Shown here one piece after another: positions 34,854 to 45,231 of a DNA stretch of 64,000 nucleotides (position 1 is the stretch's first letter; each line of letters begins with the position of its first letter). The notes beneath the pieces were generated by a model that had not been told where the DNA came from, made no database searches, and saw only the letters and a list, made by a program, of their open reading frames with translations. Both the position numbers and the translations under genes were made by a program. The stretch comes from Allantophomopsis cytisporea (taxonomy: Eukaryota; Ascomycota; Leotiomycetes; Phacidiales; Phacidiaceae), in the NCBI GenBank assembly GCA_024752435.1, contig CP103025.1, positions 682,001-746,000 of the forward strand. Direction: 5' to 3'.

Positions 34854-35140
34854 TAAGTAAGATCCTAAAGGCGATTTCAGGCTTGTGAAATAGTAATATA
34901 TAGTTACCAGGTAACGTTAGTCTATCCTAGAATAACGGGTCTGGTCAGTTTGTAGCTTTGGTAAACTTCTGGTTTAAGATAAGTTAGGAGCAGATAAGAA
35001 ACATTCACGATTACGAGTAAACCTTAAATTTATATTATATCAGTGCCCTAAATTTGTGCTCCAAAATACCTCGTTCGTTAAGATACCCTTTATACATACT
35101 TTATGATTTCGTAATTTGTCTGGGTCTTACTGTTCAGCTC

Positions 35141-36882
35141 TTATGCAGACTTCCCATCCGCTTCAACTTTTCGAAGGTCTTTTGCTTCCTTTGCAAGATA
35201 TTTCGCGCATTCTTTTCTACTTTTCTCCTCATCAATGAAAAAAATACCAATCCAAGGAACAAATATCAACGCTGCCGCAAAGGGAAATGCAGTCCACTGG
35301 TTACCGTTATGGTCTACGATTGCGCTACTCACGATGGGTCCGACCCATGCACTTCCTTTCGACACAATCCCCAACAAACTGAAGAACAAATATTCCCTAC
35401 CTCTTGGAACCAATTCTGCCATAAACGCCTGACCATATGAAAATTGAGCCCCTAATGTAAACCCATACTGAGCATTAAACAGCCAGAATTCCCAGAGATT
35501 GTGCATTCCAAACTTGTCTGTCCAAATGCCCACCATCCCCCAAAGCGCAATGAGTAGGCATCCAAAATTGGTTATTTGGAGCATGGTCTTGGTGCGGATG
35601 TTAAAGTACTTTTGTATATAATAGGCACCAAAAACTCCTACAATGCAAGACGCCCCCTCAACAATGATCAAATATGTGCTCGCAGTAGCGGAGAATGTGA
35701 CAACTTGAGTTTGTACAATAGATTCAAGTGTCAACGTCGTCGCTACACCATCCGCAAGAAGGAAGAACGCCACAAGGTACGCCAGTGTCTGCGAGAGCTG
35801 CAAGCTTTCCTTAGCCGCAAACCACGTCTGCTTGAAGCCAAAAGTGAGATAGCTGCCATGATCAGGGAGGGATGGGCCAGGGCGTTTCTTCTCCCACAGA
35901 AACCACGGAATGCCAAAAAGGATCCAAAATCCCGTTACGAGAGCCACACACACTGAGTACCCCCAATTGTTCTGATGCACTGAATCATTCGCCCCTACGC
36001 CTGAAAGTGCTCCGAGGCAGAGAGCTGCGCAGATCGTGAAGCCGACATTGTTCCAGCCATAAGACAGATTCATGATCTTTGAACGTGCGAGCGAGTTCCT
36101 TCGCTCATACTCTGCCTCATCAATTGAGCCGTTGATACGCGCCTCGTGTGCTTCGCGCACTTCGGGCAGGTCGTGCGCCAGCTTGGGGAAGATGGCGTTG
36201 AAGAATACGTAGGAGGCCCACCAGACAACGCCTACACTGATAAGTCAGGACCAACGACAGGAAGATAGGGCAACTTACTACTCAAGATATAGAGGGCCAT
36301 GGCCGTTCTCCATTGTGACGCTCTTGTAACTCCTAAGAAGCCGAACTCGAAGGCCCAGGCCAGAACGGAGAATCCTCTCACTACCCAAGGATTCCAGTTC
36401 CCAAAGTCGGCCAAACTGCCAATGGATATGAAGAGGACTGCCTGCGAGACAAAAATTAAACCGTTCCCAATCAGGACTACAGATGCATAGTCTTTGGTTT
36501 TGTTCCCGCCGCCCCAGAAGACATGGCATGGAGCTGTGGTGTCGATATCACATGAGGAACTCCCCAGTGGCAGAACATTGGGATTGAAGCCGGCTTGATA
36601 AATCAAATTTTGGAATAGAAGATTGGAGCTGCGTTTGATGTTAGGACTGATCCCTCTAACAATAGGTCTGATATTCTATAACACGTACTACTGGAAGCAT
36701 CCAATTCCATTATTAGCGGCATAATAGGCATAATAAGACCACACTTCTTTATTGCTCGCTGGTGGTCCTGTTGGAGCATGCCCGTATATTGCAGGCTCAT
36801 TGATAGCGTTCACTACACTTGCGATTGGAGTAGTGGCATTTTCCGGCAGTTTGTTTTGGGCTTCCACAATTTCAGTTGCCAT
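35141..36882 (-). CDS. ATG22-like major facilitator transporter
   Basis: Three exons (36882-36689, 36628-36279, 36231-35141) with closed phases give 544 aa. The sequence fits the Atg22/UMF1-type MFS family, whose best-known member exports amino acids from the vacuole after autophagy. Typical features are the N-terminal VWSYYAYYAANNGIG, then FNPNVLPLGSSSCDIDT with CHVFWGGGNKT in the first large loop. About ten to twelve hydrophobic segments follow, such as TLAYLVAFFLLADGVATTLTL and FPFAAALIFVPWIGIFFID, and a charged tail rich in Lys/Glu. Shorter loops than canonical Atg22 suggest a paralogous subfamily; substrate unknown. It diverges from the hydantoinase gene with 497 bp between starts. Confidence 0.87.
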
Positions 36883-37379
36883 TTTCAGTCGTTGAATCTT
36901 GATAGTATATCAAGATACCAGCGACTCACCTTTATCTGAGAGCACATCCGAAATACTTATTAGATGCCGACTGAATAGAGCCACATGGGGGATGCATGGG
37001 TCAAGAGTAGAGTGCGGTCTGTGTAGAGATAAGAGGTCAACGGATCTTGCTGCCCGACTGCATAAGCTGATAGTCTCGTTTCAGGGCAGGGCTGTTCATA
37101 ATGATAAATGAAGTTATCGAATGATAATATAGGCTACAGGGTATTGTTATTTTCAGAGACTCTATGCCGCCCGGATGCTACGATTACAGATTGCATAACG
37201 GTTAATATTTTTTCCTACAGGCATGTTAGCCTATCTACAGTCATCATTCTAAAGTGGAGTGATACAGTGTGGATGAACATAGGTGGTTAACATTAGAAAT
37301 ACAAACATAAAGATCGATTTTCCGCTTGGCATCAATAATCTATTCTAAAACCATTCCTATGTTCTCACCTCCAAACACA
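36883..37379. promoter_or_regulatory. Divergent promoter, transporter / hydantoinase
   Basis: 497 bp between opposing start codons. It contains TGATAAATGAAG, CGATTACAGATTGC and GATCGATTTTCC; GATA words occur several times (TTATAGAGATAAG, TGATAG, TGATAA). GATA factors control nitrogen catabolism in ascomycetes, so nitrogen-linked co-regulation is a reasonable but untested inference. Confidence 0.4.
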
Positions 37380-40300
37380 ATGGCATCAAGCAGACCTTAC
37401 ACCATTGGTGTTGATGTAGGCGGTACCAATACCGACGCTGTGATATTAAGAGACGGAGAGGTGCAGGCATGGCATAAAAGTCCTACCACTCCTGATATAC
37501 AATCTGGAGTTGTAGAATCCATCAAAGCAGTTATAAAAAAGGCAGGAATTGTAGCAAACTCAGTGGGTTCTGTGAAGATTGGTACAACCGTATGTCTCCC
37601 ATCGCATACTTCATTGATTGGGATGCTAACAACCATAGCAATTCATAAACGCTATATTGGAGCAGAACTCTGCGAAATTGGATAGAGTTGCTGTCGTTAG
37701 ACTATGTGGTCCTTATACTAGAGGGTCACCGCCGTTTAGTCAGTCTCGTTGTTTGTTTACCAAGAATTCCTATCGGTGCTGATGGTATCTTCTTTGCAGT
37801 CGATTTTCCTGGAACTTTAAGAGAGCTTCTGGAAGGACATGCTGGCTATGTTGAAGGAGGATTTGAAGGTATGACACCTATGATATGCAGTATCTATATA
37901 AGCTGAGCATACAGCAGTTGATGGACAGCCTATCAACGCCTTGAACCATTCGGAACTAAAAGAACAAGCGGTAATTATCAGAAACAAAAAGCTCAAAAGC
38001 GTTCTGGTAGTCGGCGTCTACTCGCCTCAAGACCCAAGCCAGGAGTTCGAAGCGCGCTCAGTTCTGCAGAATGAGCTTGGTCCTGAATATGATATATCCT
38101 GCTCATATTCCGTCGGCCAACTCGGATTCATCGAGCGTGAAAACGCAAGTATCCTCAATGCAAGTCTACGCCGTTTCGCTCGCCAAGTTATCACAGGTTT
38201 ACAGCATGCTGTGCGCGCAATTGGCGCTGGAAATCTATATATCAGTTTGAATGACGGGACACTTAGCAGAGCTTCAGAAGCCGCAGAATCGCCCGTGAGA
38301 TGCTTTTCCTCGGGGCCTACCAATAGTGCCAGGGGCGCAGCTTTGTTGGCCGGCCAATGGAAGGACTTTGCTGGGGAAGATGATCGTGAAGTTCTGGTTA
38401 TTGACGTTGGTGGTACTACGACTGATATTTGTGCTCTGTTACCCACGGGATATCCACGCCAAACAGCTGCTTTCGCAAAAATAGCCGGCGTCAGAACGAA
38501 TTTTGTGATGCCGTATGTTCATTCAATAGGCCTCGGTGGTGGCAGCATTGTTCGATCTGCACAGGATGGATCGTTGACAGTAGGTCCTGACTCTGTTGGT
38601 GCGAGATTAGAGGTAGAAGCAATTAGTTTTGGTGGACACACACTCACAGTTCGTTCCTCGAATCTCACTGTTGGTGTTAATCAACTAAGAAGCTCAATTT
38701 ACAGACAACTGATCTTGTCATGTCTCTCTCCAAAGAGAACTCACTCTCAGCAGTGAAGACAAGACACGATGGAGTACTTCTTATTCAGAAAGTCCTTGAG
38801 GATGCCATAGATGTAGTGAAGACAAAACCTGGCGATGCGATAGCACTTTTAGTTGGTGGAGGAAGCATCATCGTTGGTAATGAACTGAAAGGCATTTCTG
38901 AGGTCATCAAGCCAGAATTTTTAGATGTTGCCAACGCTGTTGGTGCAGCGGTATGTCCATTCATCCCTCATTGGTATAAATTTGGAGCTTACATAAGTAC
39001 ATAAAGATTGGTAAGATCTGCGGTGCTGTAGACGTTACTGTCGTGCCAAATGGAAGGCCAATGGAAGAGCTAGTAGCTGTGGCCGTAGACAAAGCAAGAG
39101 AAAGGTGTTCTGCTTCCGGAGGTGACAAAAATCACTCTGAGATCATAGAACTCGAAACACTACCTGTGTCATATGTTACTAATGGAGCTACAAGAATAAT
39201 AGCCCGTGTCGTAGCAGAATTGGTAGATTCTGATGACGAATTCTCGAATACTAACGTTATTACAAGACCCGCAAGGGAAGAAAATCCTGAGACCCAAATC
39301 AAAGGTTCAGAATTCACAGAAGTTGAGGCTCCACCACACTCAATCGTCAAAGCATTGACAGCAGAGGAGATTGAGATTTATAGACCAAGAATCCTAAATG
39401 GAATTTGGTACTTGTCTGAAATAGATCTAGGCTTCCTTATTGATGGTACCGGTGTGCTTGGGGTGGGCAGCTGTGGTGAACCATATGCTACGTATCTTGC
39501 ATGTCTCGATATCCTGAAAAGGGGCGACATCATTAAGATACAAGCGCAACATATGATAGCTGACGATGCAAAAGCTCTATGTATTGGTTTCATAGTAAGT
39601 GATCTGATCGGCTATCTTGCCACGGCTTACGTATATACAGGGCGCTCCGAGTGTATATTTGGAACGGGTTCCTGGACTTCATGAGTAATATGGACTGTTA
39701 TATTTACTTGAAAAGAAATATTGATAAATTCACAGGGTGACGGATGCTATCAAAGCAGTACTCGAAGCTGCAAACACACCAGAATTTGATGTTGTCGTTC
39801 CCAACGAAATTGGAGGCTTAAATGCATTTGAGGCTTTCCTGGCTGCAAATCGTCTTGATAAGACTGTACTTGACACGGATTGTGTTGGGCGAGCTTACCC
39901 ATGGGTTTGGCAGAACGTAAGGTGCTTACAAGGTATTTCTATTGTGCCGTCAGCAGTGGCAAAGGGCGATGGCAACACCAAGGTATGTATTCTCATGGTT
40001 TTCATAGAAATAGGTATTATATTAATTAGTAACAGGTAATTATGAGTGCTCGGGACGAACAAGACGCAGAAAATCTGATGCGGGAAGCTTGCATCAATTT
40101 TGGCTCATTAGCAGGCATGTGTGTTAGTCCCATGAGTGGAAAAGAAGCAAAATGTATGCCAAAGAACAGCTATTCACATGGTGAGTATATCTTATCACAT
40201 TAACTTCACAAGATGGTAACGTTTTCCATAGCTTGGAACATTGGACGTAGTATCGCATTCGCTCGGGCAAAGAAGATCGATATCGTAGATGCAGTACTTC

Positions 40301-40850
40301 AGAGTCAGAGCGGAACGCACTTGTTCTCTGGCAAGATCACCAGCATTACTCGTAAAGTCGAGGATGGCTTCACACGTGGAACGGTTACTTTGGAGGCTAT
40401 ACCGATCACAGAGCCCACAAACACCGACTTTTCTATGTCGATTGTATTTGAAAATGAGAATCTCTATGCTACTCGACATTCGAAAACCAAGCCAGCTGAA
40501 ATTGTGGCAATCTGTCCAGACCTAATTACGGTGAGTCTGCCTATGTTGATACACTGGTAGCTACCTGCTAAATTGTTAATCTTCAAGTTCCTTGATGCTG
40601 CTAATGGAGCTCCTCTTGGAATATCTGACTATAAGTATGGCTTGCGCGTGCATGTTATAGTTCTTCCTGCGCCTGAGATATGGACCACTAAAAAAGGATT
40701 GGAAAAAGGAGGGCCGAAAGCTTTTGGGTACGTACTTTCGGGGTCTTAATTCTGAGAATATGCTTATAGTTTTTCAGTCTCAATCTTGAGTATAAAGGAT
40801 TGAAGAGCGACGCTCGAGAGCCCGAGTCTGTTTTCCGCATGTTTCATTGA
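37380..40850 (+). CDS. Hydantoinase/oxoprolinase with C-terminal DUF917 (S-Me-THD type) domain
   Basis: Twelve exons: 37380-37589, 37639-37738, 37800-37868, 37915-38648, 38705-38950, 39007-39594, 39641-39684, 39736-39982, 40036-40180, 40232-40530, 40588-40727 and 40778-40850. All phases close to 964 aa. Residues 1-180 are the hydantoinase/oxoprolinase N-terminal domain, with the phosphate motif GVDVGGTNTDAV (10-21). The HyuA-type ATPase region repeats the motif as VIDVGGTTTDICAL and has SIGLGGGSIVR. From about residue 590 a DUF917-like domain begins (IDLGFLIDGTGVLGVGSCGEPY) and runs to the end. Family members open lactam or (thio)hydantoin rings with ATP; the exact substrate here is unknown. 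An alternative start at 37359 would add seven residues. The exon 4/5 donor (GTTCGT) is weak. Confidence 0.88.
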
Positions 40851-41618
40851 TAGAAAGGAAGAGTGAGAGTTAACGTCAATCTTGGAAGACATCTGCACGG
40901 TATTAGCTTATACTTTCTAAGTAAATTTGTTATTAAGAGAGAGAGAGATATATATATACATATTATTGATGATTTTTATCTAGTAGGAAATTTGTTTTAA
41001 AGGAATTCTGATAACGTGACTTTTATAGGGACCGACGCATTAGCCGAGGCCACGCATTTTCGAAATTTTGTCAATATCTTATTATAATTCTACGTACACT
41101 AGTTCAAATTGGGCAGGTAGATAGCATACTACAACTTAGTTTCTTCTTTATTAAAAGTGTAAGTTTTACGTCAAACTAGTGCAATTTCACCAAGTTATAC
41201 TCATTTTAAGTGTCGTGACTTGCGTAGAACCGACGCAGTAATTACCCAAAGCGACGCATTTTTCAATATTTGGTCAATGTCTCATTATAACTCCACATAT
41301 ATTAGTACAACTTGGGTAGCAATATAAGCTATTATTCTTCAGCTTTTGCTTCGTTAGATGTGTAAGTCATACGCTAATTGCATGCTATTACACTAAGTTA
41401 CACTTATTTTTAGTGTATATCTTTTTTCAACTTCTTTTACACTTCATAAGAGCTCCTAGCTAGCTGCATTATAGTTATCTTACATATAAGCTTACTAGGT
41501 CTTTAAGACCTTATTTTTTTCTGGATTCATAGTTATATAGCTTTTGAAGGGAGATAGTTATAGTGATGTCACTTGCAGGTAAGCAATGTATAACCTATAA
41601 ACGACATAGTCAACACTA

Positions 41619-42269
41619 ATGTAACTTGCGTAGAAGCGACGTAGTACCTGAAGCGACGCATTTTCAAAATTTTCACTTCAATTGACTATAACTCTATGCG
41701 CACTATTCCAAATTGGGTAGGTGGCTAGAATATTACGCTCTAGCTTCTACTCTATACAATATGTAAGTTTCACGCTAATTGTATACTATTACACTAAGTT
41801 ATACTTATTCTTAGTAGAGTAACTAGCCTAGAACCAATATACTACGTTTTTTGTACTAAAAGCAGCATAGTACCTCTAATTTTCGCAAATTTTTGCATTT
41901 AAATTACTATTTTATCTACTATTTTATAAGAATTAGTAGTATATATTAGTTCTAGGCCTACATTGGTTTTAAACTAGTTACTTTAAGCCTTAGTAGTCCT
42001 ATATATAGAACAATTTTTATATAGCTAGCTAGAAGCTTTTACAAAGTATAAAAGAAGGAGAAAAGATATATACTGAAAATAAATGTAACTTAGTTCAATA
42101 GTATATTGTTAGCATTAAATTTACAAATCTAATAGAGTAGAAGCTAGAGAATAATATTATATCTCCCTGCCTGATTTGGACTAGTAGATATAGACTTATA
42201 ACAAGATATTAACTAGATATTGAAAAATATGTTGCTTTAGGTACTATATTACTTCTATACAAGTTACAT
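41619..42269. mobile_element. MITE (copy C) carrying an inserted smaller MITE
   Basis: The left end ATGTAACTTGCGTAGAAGCG pairs with the right end read inverted, ATGTAACTTGTATAGAAGTA, with further matching over about 45 bp. TA flanks are at 41617-41618 and 42270-42271. The interior is interrupted by the 167-bp element at 41817-41983. Confidence 0.72.
41817..41983. mobile_element. 167-bp MITE of a second family
   Basis: Ends GAGTAACTAGCCTAGAACCA and (inverted) AAGTAACTAGTTTAAAACCA are flanked by TA at 41815-41816 and 41984-41985. The centre (GCAAATTTTTGCATTTAAAT, then TACTATTTTATCTACTATTT) recurs inverted at about 44555-44615, marking a second copy. Confidence 0.7.
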
Positions 42270-42465
42270 TATAAACAATGTATTTTTAGAATTTGTATTT
42301 TAAGTAACTATAAATCTATATATGCTAGTTCAAATCAGGTAAGAAAACTAGCATATAATTCTATAGCTTCTTCTCTATAGTATATATAGCTTTTATACTA
42401 ATTGAATATAAATATACTAAGTTATACTTAATTCCAGTTAACCTTTATATTTAGCTTCTTTTATA

Positions 42466-44201
42466 ACATGACTTGCGTAGAAGCGACGCAGTACCCGAAG
42501 CAATGCACTTCCTACCACATCAATATCCTAGCACCACTTCAATTGAGTATAACTCTACAACCAACACTTCAATCAATTCAATCAATATGCCAAACGAAAG
42601 CGCTATTTCAGACGTATTAAACGCGCTACATACACATCAATTCGACTCAATACGCGCTGCTGCGCGGCACTTCCAAGTCCCTGAGTCAACCTTGAGGCAC
42701 CAGGCCAATGGAAGACCAACCAGCAGTATAGAGCTACAACACTTGAAAATTACAGAAATCAGTCTAAAATACTACCTATGATAGGCTAGAAATGGGTCGC
42801 TCTATAGGTTCTAAAATCAATACCCTATTTTTAAAGGACTCTAACTACACCAAATCAATGCTAGTCGGTATAAAGGAGCAAATATTACACATATAAGGCC
42901 TTGGTTTGACATATTTTTCCGCCTCTTTCAAAAACATGAATATAAGCTTGAAAAAATATATAATATAGATGAGACTGGGTTCTCTATTGGAGATACTCAA
43001 TCTACTTGTATTATAGTTGATCCTAGTCAGAGTTCTAGTTTTAAAGTCAGTCTTGGAAGGCAATAGTAGGTAACAATTATTGAGTGTATAAATAGTATCA
43101 GTAATTTATTACCACCATTAATTATATTTAACGCAAAATATACCAACTCTAAGTAGATTCCAAGTGATATACCTTCTAATTAGCAATTCTCAACTAGTAC
43201 AAGTAGTTGGACTTCAAATAGTCTAGGTTTAGAGTAGTTATATAAAGTATTTATTTATACCAGAGAGTACAAAAATAGCACTTGGTCAATATAGATTATT
43301 AATAGTTGACGGCTACTCAAGCTATATAACTAGTAAATTCATTGTTAAATATATATAATAGCATTGACTTACTTATATTACTACTATGTTGTTCTTATTT
43401 ATTACAACTACTTGATGTTGGTGTTTTCAGACCAATGAAGCAATTCTATACTCTTGAAGTTGACTGTTACTCAAGAGTATATATTATACGCATTACATAC
43501 AAAAATTAGGTTGAGATACTCATTAAGATCCAGAATAAAGCTATAAATATACATAATATTCTAGCTGGTTGGAAAGGAGCTGATTTAATCCTTTATAACC
43601 TGCTTAGAATACTCAATAACCTTCTAATACAACTACCAAGCCAACCTTCTAGTCTACCTTCTATACTACTACTATATACACTCGATATTTTACTGTTATA
43701 GGGATCTCCTATTAGTTATATAGCACTCAAAAATACAAATAATGTGTTTTATAATATATTATTACAAGCTAAATCAGCTGTTTTCTCTCCTATATATTGG
43801 TATACTAAGCAAGTAACTAATATGATTGAAGTTCAAAATACTAAGCTTACAATTATACAAAGGGAACTCAACGTATATAGAGAGCTAGTCCAGACTAACT
43901 GTATTTGTAAAGGAAAGCAAGTACAATTAGAAGGGCAGTTTGTATATTCTACTCAGGAAGTATTATAGATTGTACAGGAAGCAGAAGAAGAGACTGCACG
44001 TAAAAAACGTCGTAAAAAGCTACTACTAGAGTCAATTGATATGTCAGATACATATAATGAAGAGCAGGAGTCTGATATTGCCTGGGAAGAGCCGGATTTG
44101 GAAATATATGAGTTAGCATAGGAGTTGTATATAATTGAAGTAGTTGCATTCTAATATACTGCGTTACTTTGGGTACTACGTCGCTTCTACGCAAGTTATG
44201 T
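42466..44201 (+). mobile_element. pogo/Fot1-like DNA transposon relic, full length but degenerate
   Basis: Terminal repeats ACATGACTTGCGTAGAAGCG (left, extending through ACGCAGTACCCGAAGC) and ACATAACTTGCGTAGAAGCG (right, inverted) enclose 1.74 kb with TA on both sides (42464-42465, 44202-44203). The transposase begins at 42587 with an intact helix-turn-helix (psq/CENP-B-type) region: ISDVLNALHTHQFDSIRAAA, continuing RHFQVPESTLRH. It hits a stop at 42779. Downstream pieces in order are VDGYSSYITSKFI (about 43295), LDVGVF (about 43425), GWKGADLILYN (about 43570) and a basic/acidic tail to about 44120. Multiple stops make it non-functional as it stands. Confidence 0.83.
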
Positions 44202-45231
44202 TACTTTATAAAAGCTTCTATCTAGCTATGTATAAATTGTCTTATATATAAGCTAATTAAAGTTTAAAGACTCTATATATAAGTTTATTAGGCTATTTAC
44301 AATAGCTTTAGCTAGAGTTATTAAAAACTTTTATAAAAAGCAAGTAATTTTTAAAGTTGTATACTATATTTCCTATCAAGAATTATATAAATATAAATAT
44401 AAATTACATATAAAGTCTGTATACTTTAATAAGTTTATATATATAATAATTTGTATATAGCTAGCCAGAAGCTTTTATAAAGTATAAAAGAAGTAGAAAA
44501 AAGTATATAGAATAGCTAGCTTAGAACTAATGTAAGCCTAGAACCAATGTATACTACTAATTTTTAGAAAATAGTAGATAAAATAGTAACTTAAACACAA
44601 AAATTTGCAAAAATCAGAGGTACTATATTGCTTCTAGTATAATTTGCTGATTTAGACTGGTCTGTGTAGAGCTATAGTCAAAAATTCAAGAAATGAGTCG
44701 GTAGTTATTTAGGTATGCGTCGCTTCCCTACAAATCACGTTAGAACAAGACAGTAAACTAAAAATGTGTACAGCCCTGCCTATAATTAATTAATAATTTA
44801 TTTAATTAGATGATATGTAATATACACCCGCTGTAACTAGGATGGAAAGCTGAAGACTTATAAAGAGGTGTGGTTTCACAAGTTAGGTTAGTTAGTTGAT
44901 GTACGTAGAGCTCTAACGAGTGTGATCCAATTTTAGTCAAAATGTTAAAAATCACGCCCTGTTTCGGTTCCGAACCAGTCACGTTAGTACTATTAAGTAG
45001 TTAAGAAAAACTGCTAGAAAAACTAGTCTGATTTATGAGAGGTTGATATCAAAACATCTCCCTACACGCTCTCTACGTAGTAACTATAAGTTACAATACA
45101 CTCACAATAATTTAAGACCTATTCGGGTTTTGCATCATTAAATTTTAGGATGAAGTAGTTATCTACAACTATACGTTACTTAATAACTAATGCTATTATT
45201 ACCATATCGCTGATATCCTAGTTCATAATTG

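Larger units (their letters stand above)
31958..35140. mobile_element. Transposon array 1: pogo/Fot1-like relic and MITEs
   Basis: This block is very AT-rich and lacks intact genes. It contains two 723-bp MITEs (32139-32861, 34131-34853), a decayed pogo transposase (about 32870-34043), a displaced fragment of the catalytic region (34044-34128), and TIR-like scraps near 32072-32130. All members share ends beginning ACGTGACT..., TA target sites and internal arms with the words AGAGCTCCTAGCTAGCTAT and AAAAAGCAAGTGATTTTT. Many stop codons and C-to-T/G-to-A type differences between arms fit repeat-induced point mutation (RIP). Confidence 0.8.
41014..44740. mobile_element. Outer MITE-like element split by nested insertions
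   Basis: The terminal repeats match across 3.7 kb: left ACGTGACTTTTATAGGGACC then GACGCATTAGCC, and right read inverted ACGTGATTTGTAGGGAAGCG then ACGCATACC. TA lies outside both ends (41012-41013, 44741-44742). An uninterrupted member should be near 720 bp, so roughly 3 kb is inserted material. Confidence 0.6.
40851..45231. mobile_element. Transposon array 2: nested MITEs and pogo/Fot1-like relic
   Basis: An AT-rich block filled with related elements. An outer element has ends at 41014 (ACGTGACTTTTATAGGGACCG) and 44740 (inverted ACGTGATTTGTAGGGAAGCG). Inside it are a second left arm at about 41214, a MITE at 41619-42269, a different 167-bp MITE at 41817-41983 with a second truncated copy at about 44519-44640, and a 1.74-kb pogo relic at 42466-44201. 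A lone end reading GAACCAGTCACGTTA lies at 44975-44992. No intact host gene is seen. Confidence 0.78.

Noticed and set aside
30601..45231. Secondary-metabolite or bacterial-type gene cluster in the accessory region
   Set aside because: No synthase, cytochrome P450, methyltransferase or regulator is present; only a transporter and a hydantoinase lie between transposons.
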